A DNA stretch of 62,500 nt from assembly GCA_001586965.3 (NCBI GenBank), contig LUCW03001414.1, positions 22,501-85,000 of the forward strand, in the 5' to 3' direction. The DNA comes from Sphaeroforma sirkka (lineage: Eukaryota; Opisthokonta; Ichthyosporea; Ichthyophonida). The position numbers and the translations under genes are program-made. The notes below the pieces were generated by a model, which was given only the letters and a program-made list of their open reading frames with translations, ran no database searches and was not told the DNA's origin. Below are positions 39,436 to 50,772 of the stretch, piece after piece (within the stretch, counting starts at the first letter, position 1; every line of letters starts with the position of its first letter).

Positions 39436-40372
39436 ACTTATCAGGTCCGTTTTACCTCTACTCTGAGAATGGCAAGCTTCGATTTGAACCCAAAGGTTAA
39501 TTTTCTAATTCTGGATAAGCCGGTCCAGTGTGACCAACGGAAAGCTCAATTGGATATGATCCTGATGAAACAGGGTCGCCTACAACTGATCGAGGTCGCT
39601 ACACCACCCGATAACTACTATGAGACTCAACGTGAAACGTTTACTCAAGAAGACCGTGGAGCCGCGTCTGAGTCAATTTATCATACGATCTCTCGTAGAC
39701 TTCAACAGGAGTTACTCCACATCATGAAAGAACTCTACGCATTTTTTTAAGGCATTGGAAACCAAATTCAAGATTGACACCCAGGGAGGTATCGGCCGCT
39801 TAAGAAAGAAGCTCTGGGCAAAAACGCAGAAGAGTAATGAAACTTTGGAAGCTTTTATCGGTGATATTAATTTGAAAAAAATGGAATTGGAGAAATGCGA
39901 GGCTCCACCGTCTGAGATTGACTTTAAAATCGTCTTGAAAGAAGGTCTCAAAAAAACGGTTTAAAGCTGCAAGGACTCATCTCAATACAGTCGATACTGA
40001 CGTCGTAAGTTACGAGGAGCTCTGCGAATATCTCCGAAAATTTGATATGAAGGAAATTCAAACATCGACCTCTAATACAGAGACTCGAGGAGGAGAGAGA
40101 GCACTTTCTGCCAGAGCAGAACAAAGTACTTCAATTGTAGCAAACCAGGTCACATTGCTCGTGACTGCCGATCCAAGCATCGCAGACCCAGACCGCACAT
40201 TTACTCTGACCGCAGGGAGTATCGCAAACCTTATGAAAATCGATATTCTAACAATCGTGGAAATAACTCCGACGATCGCCATCACCGTAAAAAAACTGAG
40301 GAGTGCAAGCCCCACCGCAAAGACGATTCAGTACCGAAATCTACACCCTACTCACGACGCGCCGACTATCCG

Positions 40373-40920
40373 TTGAAGAAACCCAGCTATCATCAAGATA
40401 AACGTAACGAATTTTATAGAAAAGCATCTAACGTAAGAGGATACTACTCCAGGGAAGAAATGCGTAAACCTCCTAAAGTAACGCTCAATTTGGACATGAA
40501 TCATGAGCAGAATTCTAGTAGTGACGATAAAGGCGTTAAAGCATTTTCAGCAATTGCCGACTATGTCGAATCTGACATCGAATTGTCAGATGAGGATATG
40601 CCAGAAGCCATCATGGCTACCCCCGAAAATTGCCTCGGATACGTGAATAAGACTAACATCGAGCCGGAGGAGAGAGAACTATCAGATTTTACTCTAAATA
40701 ATTATAGTTCAGACGAAGACGATGGACCGGCGGGAATTCTACTCGACAGCTTTAGTGAGGATGACTACGATGACCTACCCAACCTGCTGTCTGACAGCGA
40801 CTCCGAAGAAGATGAAGCTTTTAGCGATAAATTTAGGGAGGACGTTATCTCTTCACCTATCAAAGCTATAGAATCCGAGATAATTTTCGGCCGAAGAGCA
40901 TCTACGACTGACAAAATAAC
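40373..40920 (+). other. Acidic Asp/Glu/Ser-rich segment inside Copia element
   Basis: Translation shows clusters such as ELSDEDMPE, SSDEDDG, SEDDYDD and SDSDSEEDEA over about 180 residues, between the Gag and integrase regions of the Copia element. Acidic low-complexity stretches of this length are not a standard part of Copia polyproteins. Part of a fossil; no function claimed. Confidence 0.6.
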
Positions 40921-43900
40921 AATGGCTAAACCTAGTGGGACTCTAGACATTATTAACGATCTGGAGTTGGTATCCTGCCACCTATCGACTACCATGCAAA
41001 CTGCGAGTCTTGTATCATGGGTAAACTTGTCAGAAGTCGGACACGAAAAATCAGAAAGAACGCCCCATCACAAAACCCAATGGACTTACTCTATATTGAC
41101 CTTATTGGAAAATTTAAACGGAGTATTGGAGGAAATTGCTATGGCCTTACTCTCATAGACGATTGCTCCAACTTTGAGAAATTCGAACCTCTGTCCACCA
41201 AGAAAGCGCCTGTAGTATATGACACCTTACTCGGAGCATTGAACGAATTAACAGTACTAAGTGGACGAAAAGCATCAACATTTTACAATTCGACCGAGGC
41301 TCGGAATTTGTGGATAAGGAAGTAGAGACTAACCTACAAAGACTTGGCTACGATATTCGATCAACACCAAAAGACTCACCACAACACAATAGAAAAATTG
41401 AGCGGAGCCATCGTACTAATTTAGGAAGAGCTAGAGCGACTCTGCACAACTCAGGATTAGGTGATGAATTTTGGAGTGAAGCATACCAACATGTCACAGA
41501 CGCTCACAACAACGTCGGGAGTAAGAGGAACCCGACAACGCCAATCGAAAGGTTTACTGGTCGTAAACCAACCTATAACCGTTTTCGAACTTTCGGCAGC
41601 AAATGTTTATGAATGAAGACGACTAAAAGCAACAAATGGGATAAACGTGCTCGCCGTAGAATTGTGATGGCTAACCCTCAGCGAACCACCTCTGGTACCT
41701 TTCGAGTTTTAGTCCAGAAACCAACGGAGTATCACGAACCAGAGATATACGCTTTTGAGGATTAATTTTACATATGGAAGGATGGACAGTGTACGGAGCA
41801 GACTACAGGAAGAAAAGCTGAGCCGACGAACGACGACTTATCAACTGTATCTTTACAGCCTATGGACCCAGGCGAAATCACTCAAAACACCTCTAGTAAA
41901 CGCCATCGAGAGTCGGAGGACTCTGACATTTTATCAACATCAAATTATTCTGCTGCTTCCAAAGACCAGACTGACACCATATCCGCACACATCTCAAAGC
42001 GGAAAAAGGCCGACACCGATCTTCGAGAGAAGTCACAAATTTGCAAATTTCAGATAATCCAGCCTGGATGAGCAACAAGAGTAATGACAGTTGTCGCTCT
42101 GGACGAAGAAGAAACTCAACAACTGCCTTTTCAGCTACTCAACATCAGCAACAACCTACGCCAGCGCAAATCCCAATTCCCAATACTTTCCGTGAAATTG
42201 ACAATTTTTCCAATAAAAAGGAGTGGATGGACGCAGCGACCAAAGAAGTCCGAGACCTAGTGAAACGAGGGACCTTTACTCTTGTAGACTCTAAACCTGC
42301 AAAAAGCGCGATTATGAACTCCAAATGGGTCTTTACTCCTAAAATGGACTCTGCTGGAAAAATCGAGCGATTTAAAGGACGACTGACCGTAGCCGGATAT
42401 AATGCTGTCGAAGGAGTGGATTTCGAACGGAGTGACGCCAAGGCAGTGAGCAAAGAGACTGTCCGCATTTGTTTGGCACGAACAGCCAGTAAGAAATGGC
42501 ATGTCAGACAGTTCGACTCGCCAAATGCATACTTAAACGGGAAAATGGATCGTTACGTATATATGAGGATGCCACAGGGACTACACCTGCCTAAAGCAAT
42601 CTGGTTATCTATACTTCGTGGAGGTCTATGAGGTCCTAGGTCAACAGGGATATCAGCCAACGCGATCAGACCCATCATTATTTTTCCGAAAAAAATCCGA
42701 CGGCACCTCGGACCTGGTCATTGTATACGTGGACGATAAAATTGCGACGGCCTCCGACAAACTGAACTTTGGATATTTTGGAGGCAATTTTATTCAAAAA
42801 ATGGTCAACAAAATCAATGCCAAAAGCAGAATGGGTTTTAAAAATGAAAATGGGATTTCTGCCCTCAGGAGTAGTCACCATACACCAACAAATCTACGTC
42901 AGCACATTACTCCAAAAATATAACTTGGAAAATGCTCAGCCGTCACCAGTACCTCTGCACAATACGGATTTGACACCATGTCATTCTGACAGGCTCGCCG
43001 GAAATATGCTCTACAGAGAACTCATCGGCGCCCTTCGGTACTTAGCTGATGGTACACGACCAGATATCACATTCGCCGTGAACCAATTATCCAGGTACCT
43101 TGACAAACCATTCCTACGTCACTGGAATGCTGCCAAGCAAGTCCTTCGATATCTGAAGGGCACCTCTGGATATGGACTGAGGTTTGACCCTGAGATATCC
43201 CTACAGCCGGTCGCTTTCGCTGATGCAAGCTTTGCCTCTGACGCAACAGACCAAAAATCAACGCTTATGTGCGGCGCACCTGTGATTTGGGGATCAAGAA
43301 AGCAGAAATTGACACCACAGTCTACTTGCGAAGCAGAAATCATTGCTCTAAATGATGTCACAAAGGAAATCTGTTGGTTGCGATATTTACTGTCGGAACT
43401 TGGTATCAACATTGGACCAATTGTCATCAATCAAGACAACCAATCGGCGATAAAAATTGCTGAAGATGATAAGGTGAACCGTAGGACGAAACACCTGGAC
43501 CTAAGACACTATTTTATCCGGGATAAAATTCAAGACAACTCGGTGGTCTTACGATACACGCCCACAGACAAGATGACTGCTGATGCTCTAATGAAAGCAC
43601 TCGTGGGAAAATTATTCGTTAAACACAAGAAACCATGGTTAAGCCTGTAGCTGGAGAGAATGCATACTCGCACAGAGCATAGAGACTGAGAACCCGATAA
43701 AGCGGGGCTGGAAAGCTTAAATATCTCTTGAAACAAATAATTTTGATAATGAACTCTCAAAGTTACAAGCTGTGTGCAATGAGCTCCCAATGATGAAAGC
43801 TAACGAGCAACGAGCAATATGAAAAATAAAAAGAGCTAAAAATTCAAATGTTGGATTTTTCAGGCCAGACCGTGAAAATATTAACGTTCTTGTCTTTTAT

Positions 43901-44146
43901 ATATATTATTTTTTGAAAAATATAATTGTGCCCTGCATTTATGATTGTACTACGGGTTACTGAGTTGATCTTTGTCCTGTTTGTTTTTGTCCGACTTTCT
44001 GGCCTGCGTGCAGTGGGCTGAACCTCTCTCCAATTTTGGGGCTTCTGACCATACACATTTTGATCAAACATTCGAACGCAACGCACAGGACAATTTTCAA
44101 CTGGGCCATGGGCCAACCAGATTAACACCAAATGCAAAATTTATGA

Positions 44147-44222
44147 AGCCAGCGGGAATAGAACCACTGACCTATACATTTTTTAGCGAAGTACTTTACC
44201 ACCTAACCAATACACCTGTTGA
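44147..44222 (-). repeat. tRNA-like sequence with A and B boxes, in Copia 3' non-coding region
   Basis: On the - strand an A-box-like TTGGTTAGGTGG (44199-44210) is followed 33 bases on by a B-box-like GGTTCTATTCC (44155-44165), normal tRNA spacing. The bases around the B box, CAGTGG and CCGCTG, can form a six-pair T-arm-like stem with one wobble. I cannot close a matching acceptor stem, so it is not called as a tRNA gene; a tRNA pseudogene or the head of a SINE is more likely. Confidence 0.35.
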
Positions 44223-44410
44223 TCCGTAATATACTTCACAATATTAATATTTTTCAGTCCTATTTTCCCCTCTTACAGGATATCACAGGCAAGAATAAAA
44301 AAAAATTATCAGTCTAATTTTTGGCCACATCTTCGAAGCACACCTAGGGATCAAATTTTGTTTTGAGAAGCTTGGATTCCGTCAAACTACATCTCCAGCT
44401 TCAGGGGGAG

Positions 44411-44882
44411 TATTGATCGCAGTAAACCAGTATTGTTTACCAAGCATAAAACTACGGCCAAACAGCGGAGACTCAACAAGGTTTATCCCAGCAACAACCA
44501 AGGAGAGAATTTAAACTCAGAGAGGGACACAGAAATATTTTAGATGGAATTATCTCGGAACCGAAATGCCGGGAGTATGGAATCATCAATATAGAATATC
44601 TCTGATGGGCATAAAGGCATCCCTAACTATCGGAAAAGTACAATCTAAGAGCATAAGGCCAAAGACTACAATGGAAGCCACAATCGTTGAAGACGTGGTG
44701 ACGCTGCCTTTGGATTGGATCGTAGAATAAGTGAGAATCTTTTTCACCTTAAGAGATGTTTTTTAATGGCTCAAGAATTACGAGTCCAGTGCATATAAAA
44801 GCAGGGACTCGAATCAAACAAATCACAACTATTCACTTAACACTTAAAACACTTTAAGATACTTCAATATCTGAGAACAATA
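44411..44882 (+). repeat. Right LTR of the inserted Copia element
   Basis: 472 bp, preceded directly by the polypurine tract AGGGGGAG and ending GAACAATA. Matches the left LTR along its whole length at about 96% by eye, and is followed by the target duplication AAAGG. Confidence 0.9.
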
Positions 44883-44887
44883 AAAGG
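44883..44887. repeat. Target-site duplication AAAGG, right copy
   Basis: Second copy of the five-base duplication that flanks the Copia element; the Gypsy RNase H region resumes just beyond it. Confidence 0.85.
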
Positions 44888-45439
44888 ACCTTTGGGGAAG
44901 CTCTGGACTAATGTGATGTTACATTCAAGCTAGTCAAAAGAATAGTAATGGACGCACCCATCATGCAATACACTGTGGATGGCGTCCCATTCCAAGTAGC
45001 AACCGATGCTTCAGATCGAACGGTAGGTGGAGTGCTATACCAAACGATAAATGGTAAACCACACTACATACAATTCTTTAGCAAGAGTTACAATAAGAGT
45101 CAACGGAATCACCCTAGCGTTAAACAAGAGCTCCTTGCTATAATTACTGCGCTAAGACAGTTAAAGACTACCTTTAAGGAAGTTACTTCACTGTCGCCTG
45201 TGACCAAAAGTCTTTGACATATTTAAAGGATATGAACCCTGATTCACAGTTGGTGAGCCGCTGGCATGACATTATTGCTAAGTTAGCTTTTAACATTACA
45301 CACATACCAGGAATACATAATCATCTTCCTAACATGTTCTCTCGACTTGTCCCTGACTACCAGAAAACAGTTAAAGAGTTATTAGCAACCGTTTGGATGC
45401 TTAATAAGAAATGGTTTAACCTCGCTCAATCAAGATGGG

Positions 45440-45750
45440 GTCCATTTACTATTGATATGTTCGCCGCAGAACATAACAAACAGGTTTCTGATTATAGGTC
45501 GTTGACTCATCCTAAAGGTGATGCCTTTTAACTTGACATATCAAAGCATAATGCGTGGGCTAACCCACCTTGGCAACTTAACGCATAGTTGTTAAATTAT
45601 GTTGATATTACTAAATCTACCATTACGATGTGTTGTCCCTTACGTAGCTCCGACCCATGGATATGTGATTTAGTTAATAGGATACAAGACGAGCCTATCT
45701 GTGTCGACTGTGAAATCGATACGTTCTCGTATCAGGGATCCTATTCTATT
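45440..45750 (+). other. Dam-like methyltransferase-type domain in first Gypsy element
   Basis: Between RNase H and integrase, raw translations show RWGPFTIDMFAAEHNKQ, a later NPPW, and SDPWICDLV. This order (W-G-x-x-x-I/V-D-x-F-A, then an N-P-P-W/F box, then a conserved W) is that of the Dam-like adenine methyltransferase domain found after RNase H in DIRS/Ngaro elements. NPPW is the catalytic motif type of N6-adenine/N4-cytosine amino-methyltransferases. Part of a broken element; activity is not implied. Confidence 0.6.
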
Positions 45751-46979
45751 AAGAAGACGCCTTGAAAACACACCATCGTTTGTCGCATCGGTCCTGCAGG
45801 TACCACTAAGTGGAAACCCTCAACCGAGTTCTTAGCTAAACTAGAGGAGTCTAAGGAGTTTGAACAAAAGCCCAAGACTCGTACAACACATGCACCCAAC
45901 AGGAATGCAGTCGAGGTAATGCAAATCGAGACGGCATTAGATCGTAAAAAAAAACATGGAACTAGCTAAGGCCATGGATCAAAGACTCAAAAGCTCTAAG
46001 AGAACCTGAAGCTCACTCAACTACTTAAAGCGCTGCTTAAAGAACAGCCAGGAGCTGCGGAACAACTGAAGAAGATACTTCAACAATCTAATGTGGTTAA
46101 TTACGTATCTCAGGAGTCTACCCCTTCTAATACTGAAGTTGCCCTATCTAACGGGACTATGGTTCATCCATTCAGCGTTACACAGAATCTGACTGACTTA
46201 GAAGAGAGTAGAGTTAAAATAATACATACTCTAACTCATCGGGCATATGAGCATACTTATAAGATGGCTAGTGCAGGGCTTGATCACCCGGCGCTGAAAG
46301 AAACCATAAGTGAAGTATGCTGACGCTGTGCTGATTGTGAAAAGAACCAGATCAAGCGCTACGGTTGGGCACCCCTAAAAAAAGTGTGACAGAAGACCAA
46401 CCGATGCGCCGAGTCATAGTCGATTTGGTTAAACTCCCGCGATCCAAGCATACCGGCGATGTATCTATCTGTCATTTCTTATGTGTGGCTTGCTATATCT
46501 TGCTTTATGCAATACCGAACAAACGCCCGCAAACAGTGGCAGAGCTATGCTATCATGTCTTTAATGACTTCGGTTTCCCCCGAGTACTATGTTCTGATAA
46601 CGGTAGTGAGTTTTGTACCGACGTAATGAAGGCACCTATACTCGTATCAGGCATGACCCATAGTCGTGGTGTTCCTTATAAACCTCAAACGCAGGGTGCA
46701 AATGAGACACGTCATAGAAAACAAAAGAAGCTATTGCGTACCGCACTAGACGACGTTGAGGATATGTGGCCTTATCATTTGAAATGGGTTCAGACTCAAA
46801 TGAATAACTGCATGAATTCTCAAACTGGTACACTCCCGTTTCACTATTTCTTTGGCCGCTATAGTGAATTACAAGCAACGTTTGACAAAACTGTGCCCGA
46901 GAAACACGTTACTCCGTGGCTACAAAAGATCGAGCATATGCAGAACGTTATTTACCCCTGTTTACTCGAGCACAAAAAT

Positions 46980-47757
46980 CGTGTCTTCACATTGCTCGAC
47001 TACCGCACCGACGGCTATCTCTGCCCTGTCTGCCCCGGTAGCCACAAGTTTACTACCAGCCACTTTACCTGCATCCAACAACTGATTGGACGCATCCTCT
47101 CTTCAGCAATTACAGGAGTGCCACGACTTCCACGGTATCTGGACCCTCCACGAACATCTTGGATCTTTTCTCCAGCATGTTGAAGAACCACCGTACCCTC
47201 ACCCGTCCCTGACACATCAACAGATGTTCCCCATACCCCGGCTAATCACGCCGTGTTAGTACTACTTCCGAATTTCGGTTCAAACCAAACCATCGCGCTT
47301 GTTGGTCCCGCCTAAGATACTTCCGATCCAGGCCAGCCAACACATACCGAATTCATCCGTGGTCTGGTGCGGCATTGGTTTTCCCCCATCCTCGCTCCTC
47401 GATCGGATTACGACGGATAACCTGGTCCTTCTCGGTATTTCATACTCTGCACTAAACCATTCCGCGGCACTACACGGCGCAGACCCGATCCGTACCACAG
47501 AGGTGGGTACTCTACTTAGTAGGTCAGCAAGCGAATATACGATAGTAACAGTGTTTTGTCAACACCGGCCCGAATTGACTCGGCGCATATCTTCCATTGT
47601 CGACTCAATTGGTCAAAGCTTCAAACAGGATTTTACTGACCACTTCTTCCCATAATCTTTCCTGAACCACCACAGCGACTATGAGAGCCATACCATATGT
47701 TCATACATTGTAACATACATACTTGTCATTTTTGAAATAAATAATATTATCCCTACT
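46980..47757 (+). mobile_element. Insert in Gypsy integrase region, possibly a 5'-truncated LINE
   Basis: The Gypsy integrase similarity stops near 46980 and resumes near 47760; the stretch between is C-rich and unlike Gypsy. Its first frame contains CPVCPGSHKFTTSHFTC, a C-x2-C-x9-H-x3-C pattern like the zinc knuckle at the C-terminus of many LINE reverse-transcriptase proteins. A second open frame of 118 codons (47299-47655) has no recognised domain. The right end is AT-rich with overlapping AATAAA-like signals (TGAAATAAATAATATTATCC), as in a LINE 3' tail. I could not see a clear target duplication. A retrocopy of a host transcript or another element type is possible. Confidence 0.4.
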
Positions 47758-48558
47758 TAAAGCGTATGACCGATGGAATAACACTAAAAACATTGTTCAG
47801 TTCAAAGTTGGCGATTATGTCAACATTATAAATCGCAATGCCAACGTTACCGAACTCTCTTCTAAGACAATCGGACCTTTTGTTATTTCCTACTATGATG
47901 AGAAGAGTGATATTTACGAAATGAATAACATAGATGGTACTAGCGCAACTAATCTAGACACTCATCGTATCCCTACCTCCAAACCCTCATTCGCTCGCTC
48001 ATTTGATTCGCTATGGAGTCACAAGTCAAAGATAGAATTGCCAAAACATCCGAAGATACAGGACCCGTTTTATGGATGGAACAGTAGCTTGGCTAACCTC
48101 CGATGCGTTTCGTGAATTTCGTGACTTCCTTCGTATTTTTAATAAGAAATGGAATAAGCGTTTACATAAGAACACACGAGATAAATGGAAAGGGTTTCGT
48201 CAGGTGACTACAAACCCGGATGGATCTGAAAATCCCTATTTGCCACCTGCTTCCTATGTGACTAAGCTTTCTGATTTGATTACCAACAGAGCAGAAAATT
48301 ATTCGATCTTACTTACTAATGAAGAACAGCCTTTGGCTATTACCTTACCAAATAATAAACGTAAGGCGCCTACATCGGAAATGGTTACTGGACCAAATAC
48401 TAAACGACATAGAGTACAACATGAGTCTTGAACTCGTACATATAGGCACATACTTACTAGATAAGTCATGACCGAAACCGGTTTTACTTTGGTTTTCGCT
48501 TTACCAACTAGATCGTATCTTAACGTACGTTCGTAGTTCTAAAAGCTACTGGGGGCTA

Positions 48559-48933
48559 TGTAGAAATACGGCCTCCGGTCAGTCTAAAATATCAAGATCA
48601 ATTGAGATAATACATTGGTTTTATTTGTATTTTAAATAATTTAGTACAAGCTCTTTTTCCAATATTTCCAAAGTGTTCTAAATTCACTTTGATGGCTCCA
48701 ATAGCCCGAGTATTTGGTATGACTCATTTACTTGGACCTATTTGTGACGATAGTAGATGTAGGATATTATAAACTAAATTTTATAATCTCTGAACTACTA
48801 CTTACAGGTTTTGGTCTTCTCGCCAATCTCCAAAATCCAATAAGTCTTTTTCTTTTTTAACTTTTCTTCAGATGGAACTTTATATATATTAGCCAATGTA
48901 TTAACTTGACTTACGTTATTATGTCTATCTACA
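48559..48933 (+). repeat. Possible 3' LTR of the first Gypsy element
   Basis: A polypurine-like CTGGGGGCTA is followed by TGTAGAAATACGG; 375 bases on, a CTACA would close an LTR with TGTAG/CTACA ends. No second copy exists in the window, so it rests on position and end sequence only. Confidence 0.3.
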
Positions 48934-48996
48934 AATTAGGCATGTGGTCATGAATACTTAGTACTTCTAGTGAAAACTATTTAATAAAGAACAGCT

Positions 48997-49314
48997 AGAG
49001 GTACGTACTGTGTGATCGAGGATATTAAGGCTCTTACCAAGACGCAGTCCCGATCATTCTTGCACAAGCTACCACAGCTAAATCCTATCTGACTTAAATT
49101 GTATCTTAATTTATATAACATAGTTTAAAACATAGAAATATTAATCGAAGTTTACAGAGGTACGTCCTGTGTGATCGAGGATATTAAGGCTCTTACCAAA
49201 AGGCAGTCCCGATCATTCTTACACAAGCTACTACTGCTAAATCCTAACTGACTTAAATTGTATCTTAGTTCATATAACATAGTTTAAAACATAGAAATAT
49301 CCATCAAAGTTTAC
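48997..49314. repeat. Two tandem copies of a 159-bp unit
   Basis: Units 48997-49155 and 49156-49314 both begin AGAGGTACGT and share most bases, including GTGTGATCGAGGATATTAAG and CAGTCCCGATCATTCTT. They differ at about ten positions. Purpose unknown; may be an array remnant or a duplicated element end. Confidence 0.8.
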
Positions 49315-49720
49315 AAACAGCCCTATTCACGAAACACTATAAACAAAAAAACAAGGTTAGAGATGTTTTTGTGGCGATGATTTTTTATGTTAAGTGTCGA
49401 TCGGCGAGCCAGGAATCACATAAAAGCAATTTAAAGCAGCTGCGATTTATTTGAGGCCAATAGGGTCATGCATGCAAGGAGCTTCGAAAAGGGATATATT
49501 TGGGTACGTAAACGAATCTACCGTGCGTACTGTAGACCAAACCAGGGAAGGATAATATTACAGGAAGGCAATAGGCTCTGCTGCTGTCTTGTAGGAGGTA
49601 GTTTGTTAGTGAAGATGATAGTCACAGGGAACCTGCTGCCGAGGTACAAGTTTATGATGCAATTAGGGTGACACGTGAAGAGTCAGGGTATGTCAAGAGT
49701 AGGGGTGACTGCGGTCGACG
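49315..49720. other. Unassigned repeat-region DNA
   Basis: A short + strand open frame (49468-49671) shows no known domain. Other frames have weak retroelement-like character (for example YDAIRVTREESG), but not enough for a call. Confidence 0.3.
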
Positions 49721-49901
49721 TGTAGTAAAAGTACCCTCAAACCACTATCAGTGTGGAGTTAGAATTAGTTTACAATTAATTCACACGAGGTGAATTATTT
49801 GTAGACCACGTAGACAATCAAATATAAGAATAAATACACCGCACTGAGCCTCAGGGGAGACTGAGTAGGTTTTAGTATCGTATTTTGATGTGTTTACTAC
49901 A
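49721..49901 (+). repeat. LTR-like unit, 181 bp, left arm of an inverted pair
   Basis: Starts TGTAGTAAAAG, ends TTTACTACA, and contains AATAAATA about two thirds along, the layout of a compact LTR. It is repeated in reverse orientation at 50593-50772 with about eight differences. Confidence 0.7.
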
Positions 49902-50105
49902 TTTTTACGACTAGTTACTTCAGGTGTATTATTCGATTTTATCTCGAGGATAATAGTGGACGGAGAAGTTCATTTTATTGACAAATTACAGGAGTTGATC
50001 TCCCTCAGAACCGGGTAGCTGAAAGGAGCTTGCAAATTACGACAGAAGCAAAGTCTTCCGAGCACAGATAAGTGAAAAGGAATCCCCACCTTCCGTTTTG
50101 CTCGA

Positions 50106-50346
50106 TTTGATACGTTTGCGTGATTTTCATATATATATATATACATTATGCAGATTTTATTATTATTATAAATCTAGAGCAAATTGGAGTGATTAGTAAT
50201 ATATGCAGAAATTAACAGGTGCCCATTTTATTAGCTGATGAGCATTTATTTCTTCTTCTTTTTTTTTTCTATAAAAAAAATAAAGATATATATATATATA
50301 TATATAGTTATCCGGCCATCCGGTCGAATGCTACTACTTTTTTATT

Positions 50347-50413
<67 letters not shown>

Positions 50414-50439
50414 TTTGCTCGGTTTGATACGCTTGCGTG

Positions 50440-50477
<38 letters not shown>

Positions 50478-50593
50478 CTATTTATATTTTATGCAGATTT
50501 TTAATAAAAAAATCTAGAGCAAATTGGAGTGATTAGTAATATATGCAATTTTTTAGCATTTTTATTTTTTAAATTTTTTATAGATTAATTAGT
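50106..50593. repeat. AT-rich repeat block, copy 1
   Basis: Built of two related units, each starting with TTTGATACG(T/C)TTGCGTGATTT, then a TA tract, then TCTAGAGCAAATTGGAGTGA and TTAGTAATATATGCA. The whole block recurs in direct orientation at 55211-55676. TA tracts lie near 50286-50307, 50350-50409 and 50443-50475. Confidence 0.85.
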
Positions 50594-50772
50594 GTAGTAA
50601 ACACATCAAAATACGATACTAAAACCTCCTGAGTCTCCCTGAGGCTCAGTGCGGTGTATTTATTCTTATATTTGATTGTCTACGTGGTCTACAAATAATT
50701 CACCTCGTGTGAATTAATTGTAAACTAATTCTAACTCCACACTGATAGTGGTTTAAGGGGACTTCTACCACA
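50593..50772 (-). repeat. LTR-like unit, 180 bp, right arm of an inverted pair
   Basis: Reverse complement of the unit at 49721-49901. On the - strand it is preceded by GCTTGAGGGGAG, a polypurine tract of the kind that abuts a 3' LTR, so it probably ends a - strand LTR element whose internal DNA lies to the right. Confidence 0.7.

Larger units (their letters stand above)
38962..44882 (+). mobile_element. Ty1/Copia retrotransposon with both LTRs, inserted in a Gypsy element; broken
   Basis: Bounded by direct LTRs 38962-39435 and 44411-44882 and the duplication AAAGG. Between them: Gag (about 39.5-40.3 kb) with a zinc-knuckle-like SKPGHIARDC; a strongly acidic Asp/Glu/Ser-rich segment (about 40.4-40.9 kb); integrase (about 41.0-41.6 kb) with MDLLYIDLIGKF and SPQHNRKIERSHR; reverse transcriptase (about 42.1-42.9 kb) with NSKWVFTPKMDSAG and VYVDDK; RNase H (about 43.0-43.65 kb) with AFADASFASDATD and NRRTKHLDLRHYFIRD. 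Gene order is Copia. Several breaks make it a fossil. The LTRs differ at roughly 15-20 of about 473 positions, about 96% identity by eye, mostly transitions, so it is moderately young. A 0.75-kb non-coding stretch separates pol from the right LTR. Confidence 0.9.
37895..48431 (+). mobile_element. Ty3/Gypsy retrotransposon, broken and interrupted by two insertions
   Basis: Left part (about 37.9-38.96 kb): reverse transcriptase with VVLDLSPTNKLIPRHSFPLP and the YLDD catalytic box. Right part (44.89-48.4 kb): RNase H with FQVATDASDRTVGGVLYQT; a segment resembling the DIRS-type Dam-like methyltransferase domain (about 45.44-45.75 kb); integrase with an H-H-C-C zinc finger (about 46.2-46.35 kb), a DDE core including SDNGSEF (about 46.6 kb), and a C-terminal region with GDYVNIIN (about 47.8 kb). 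The element is split by a Copia element (38,962-44,882) and a further roughly 0.8-kb insert (about 46.98-47.76 kb). Besides these it has several breaks. A possible 3' LTR starts at 48,559. No chromodomain was seen. It is older than the Copia element inside it. Confidence 0.85.
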
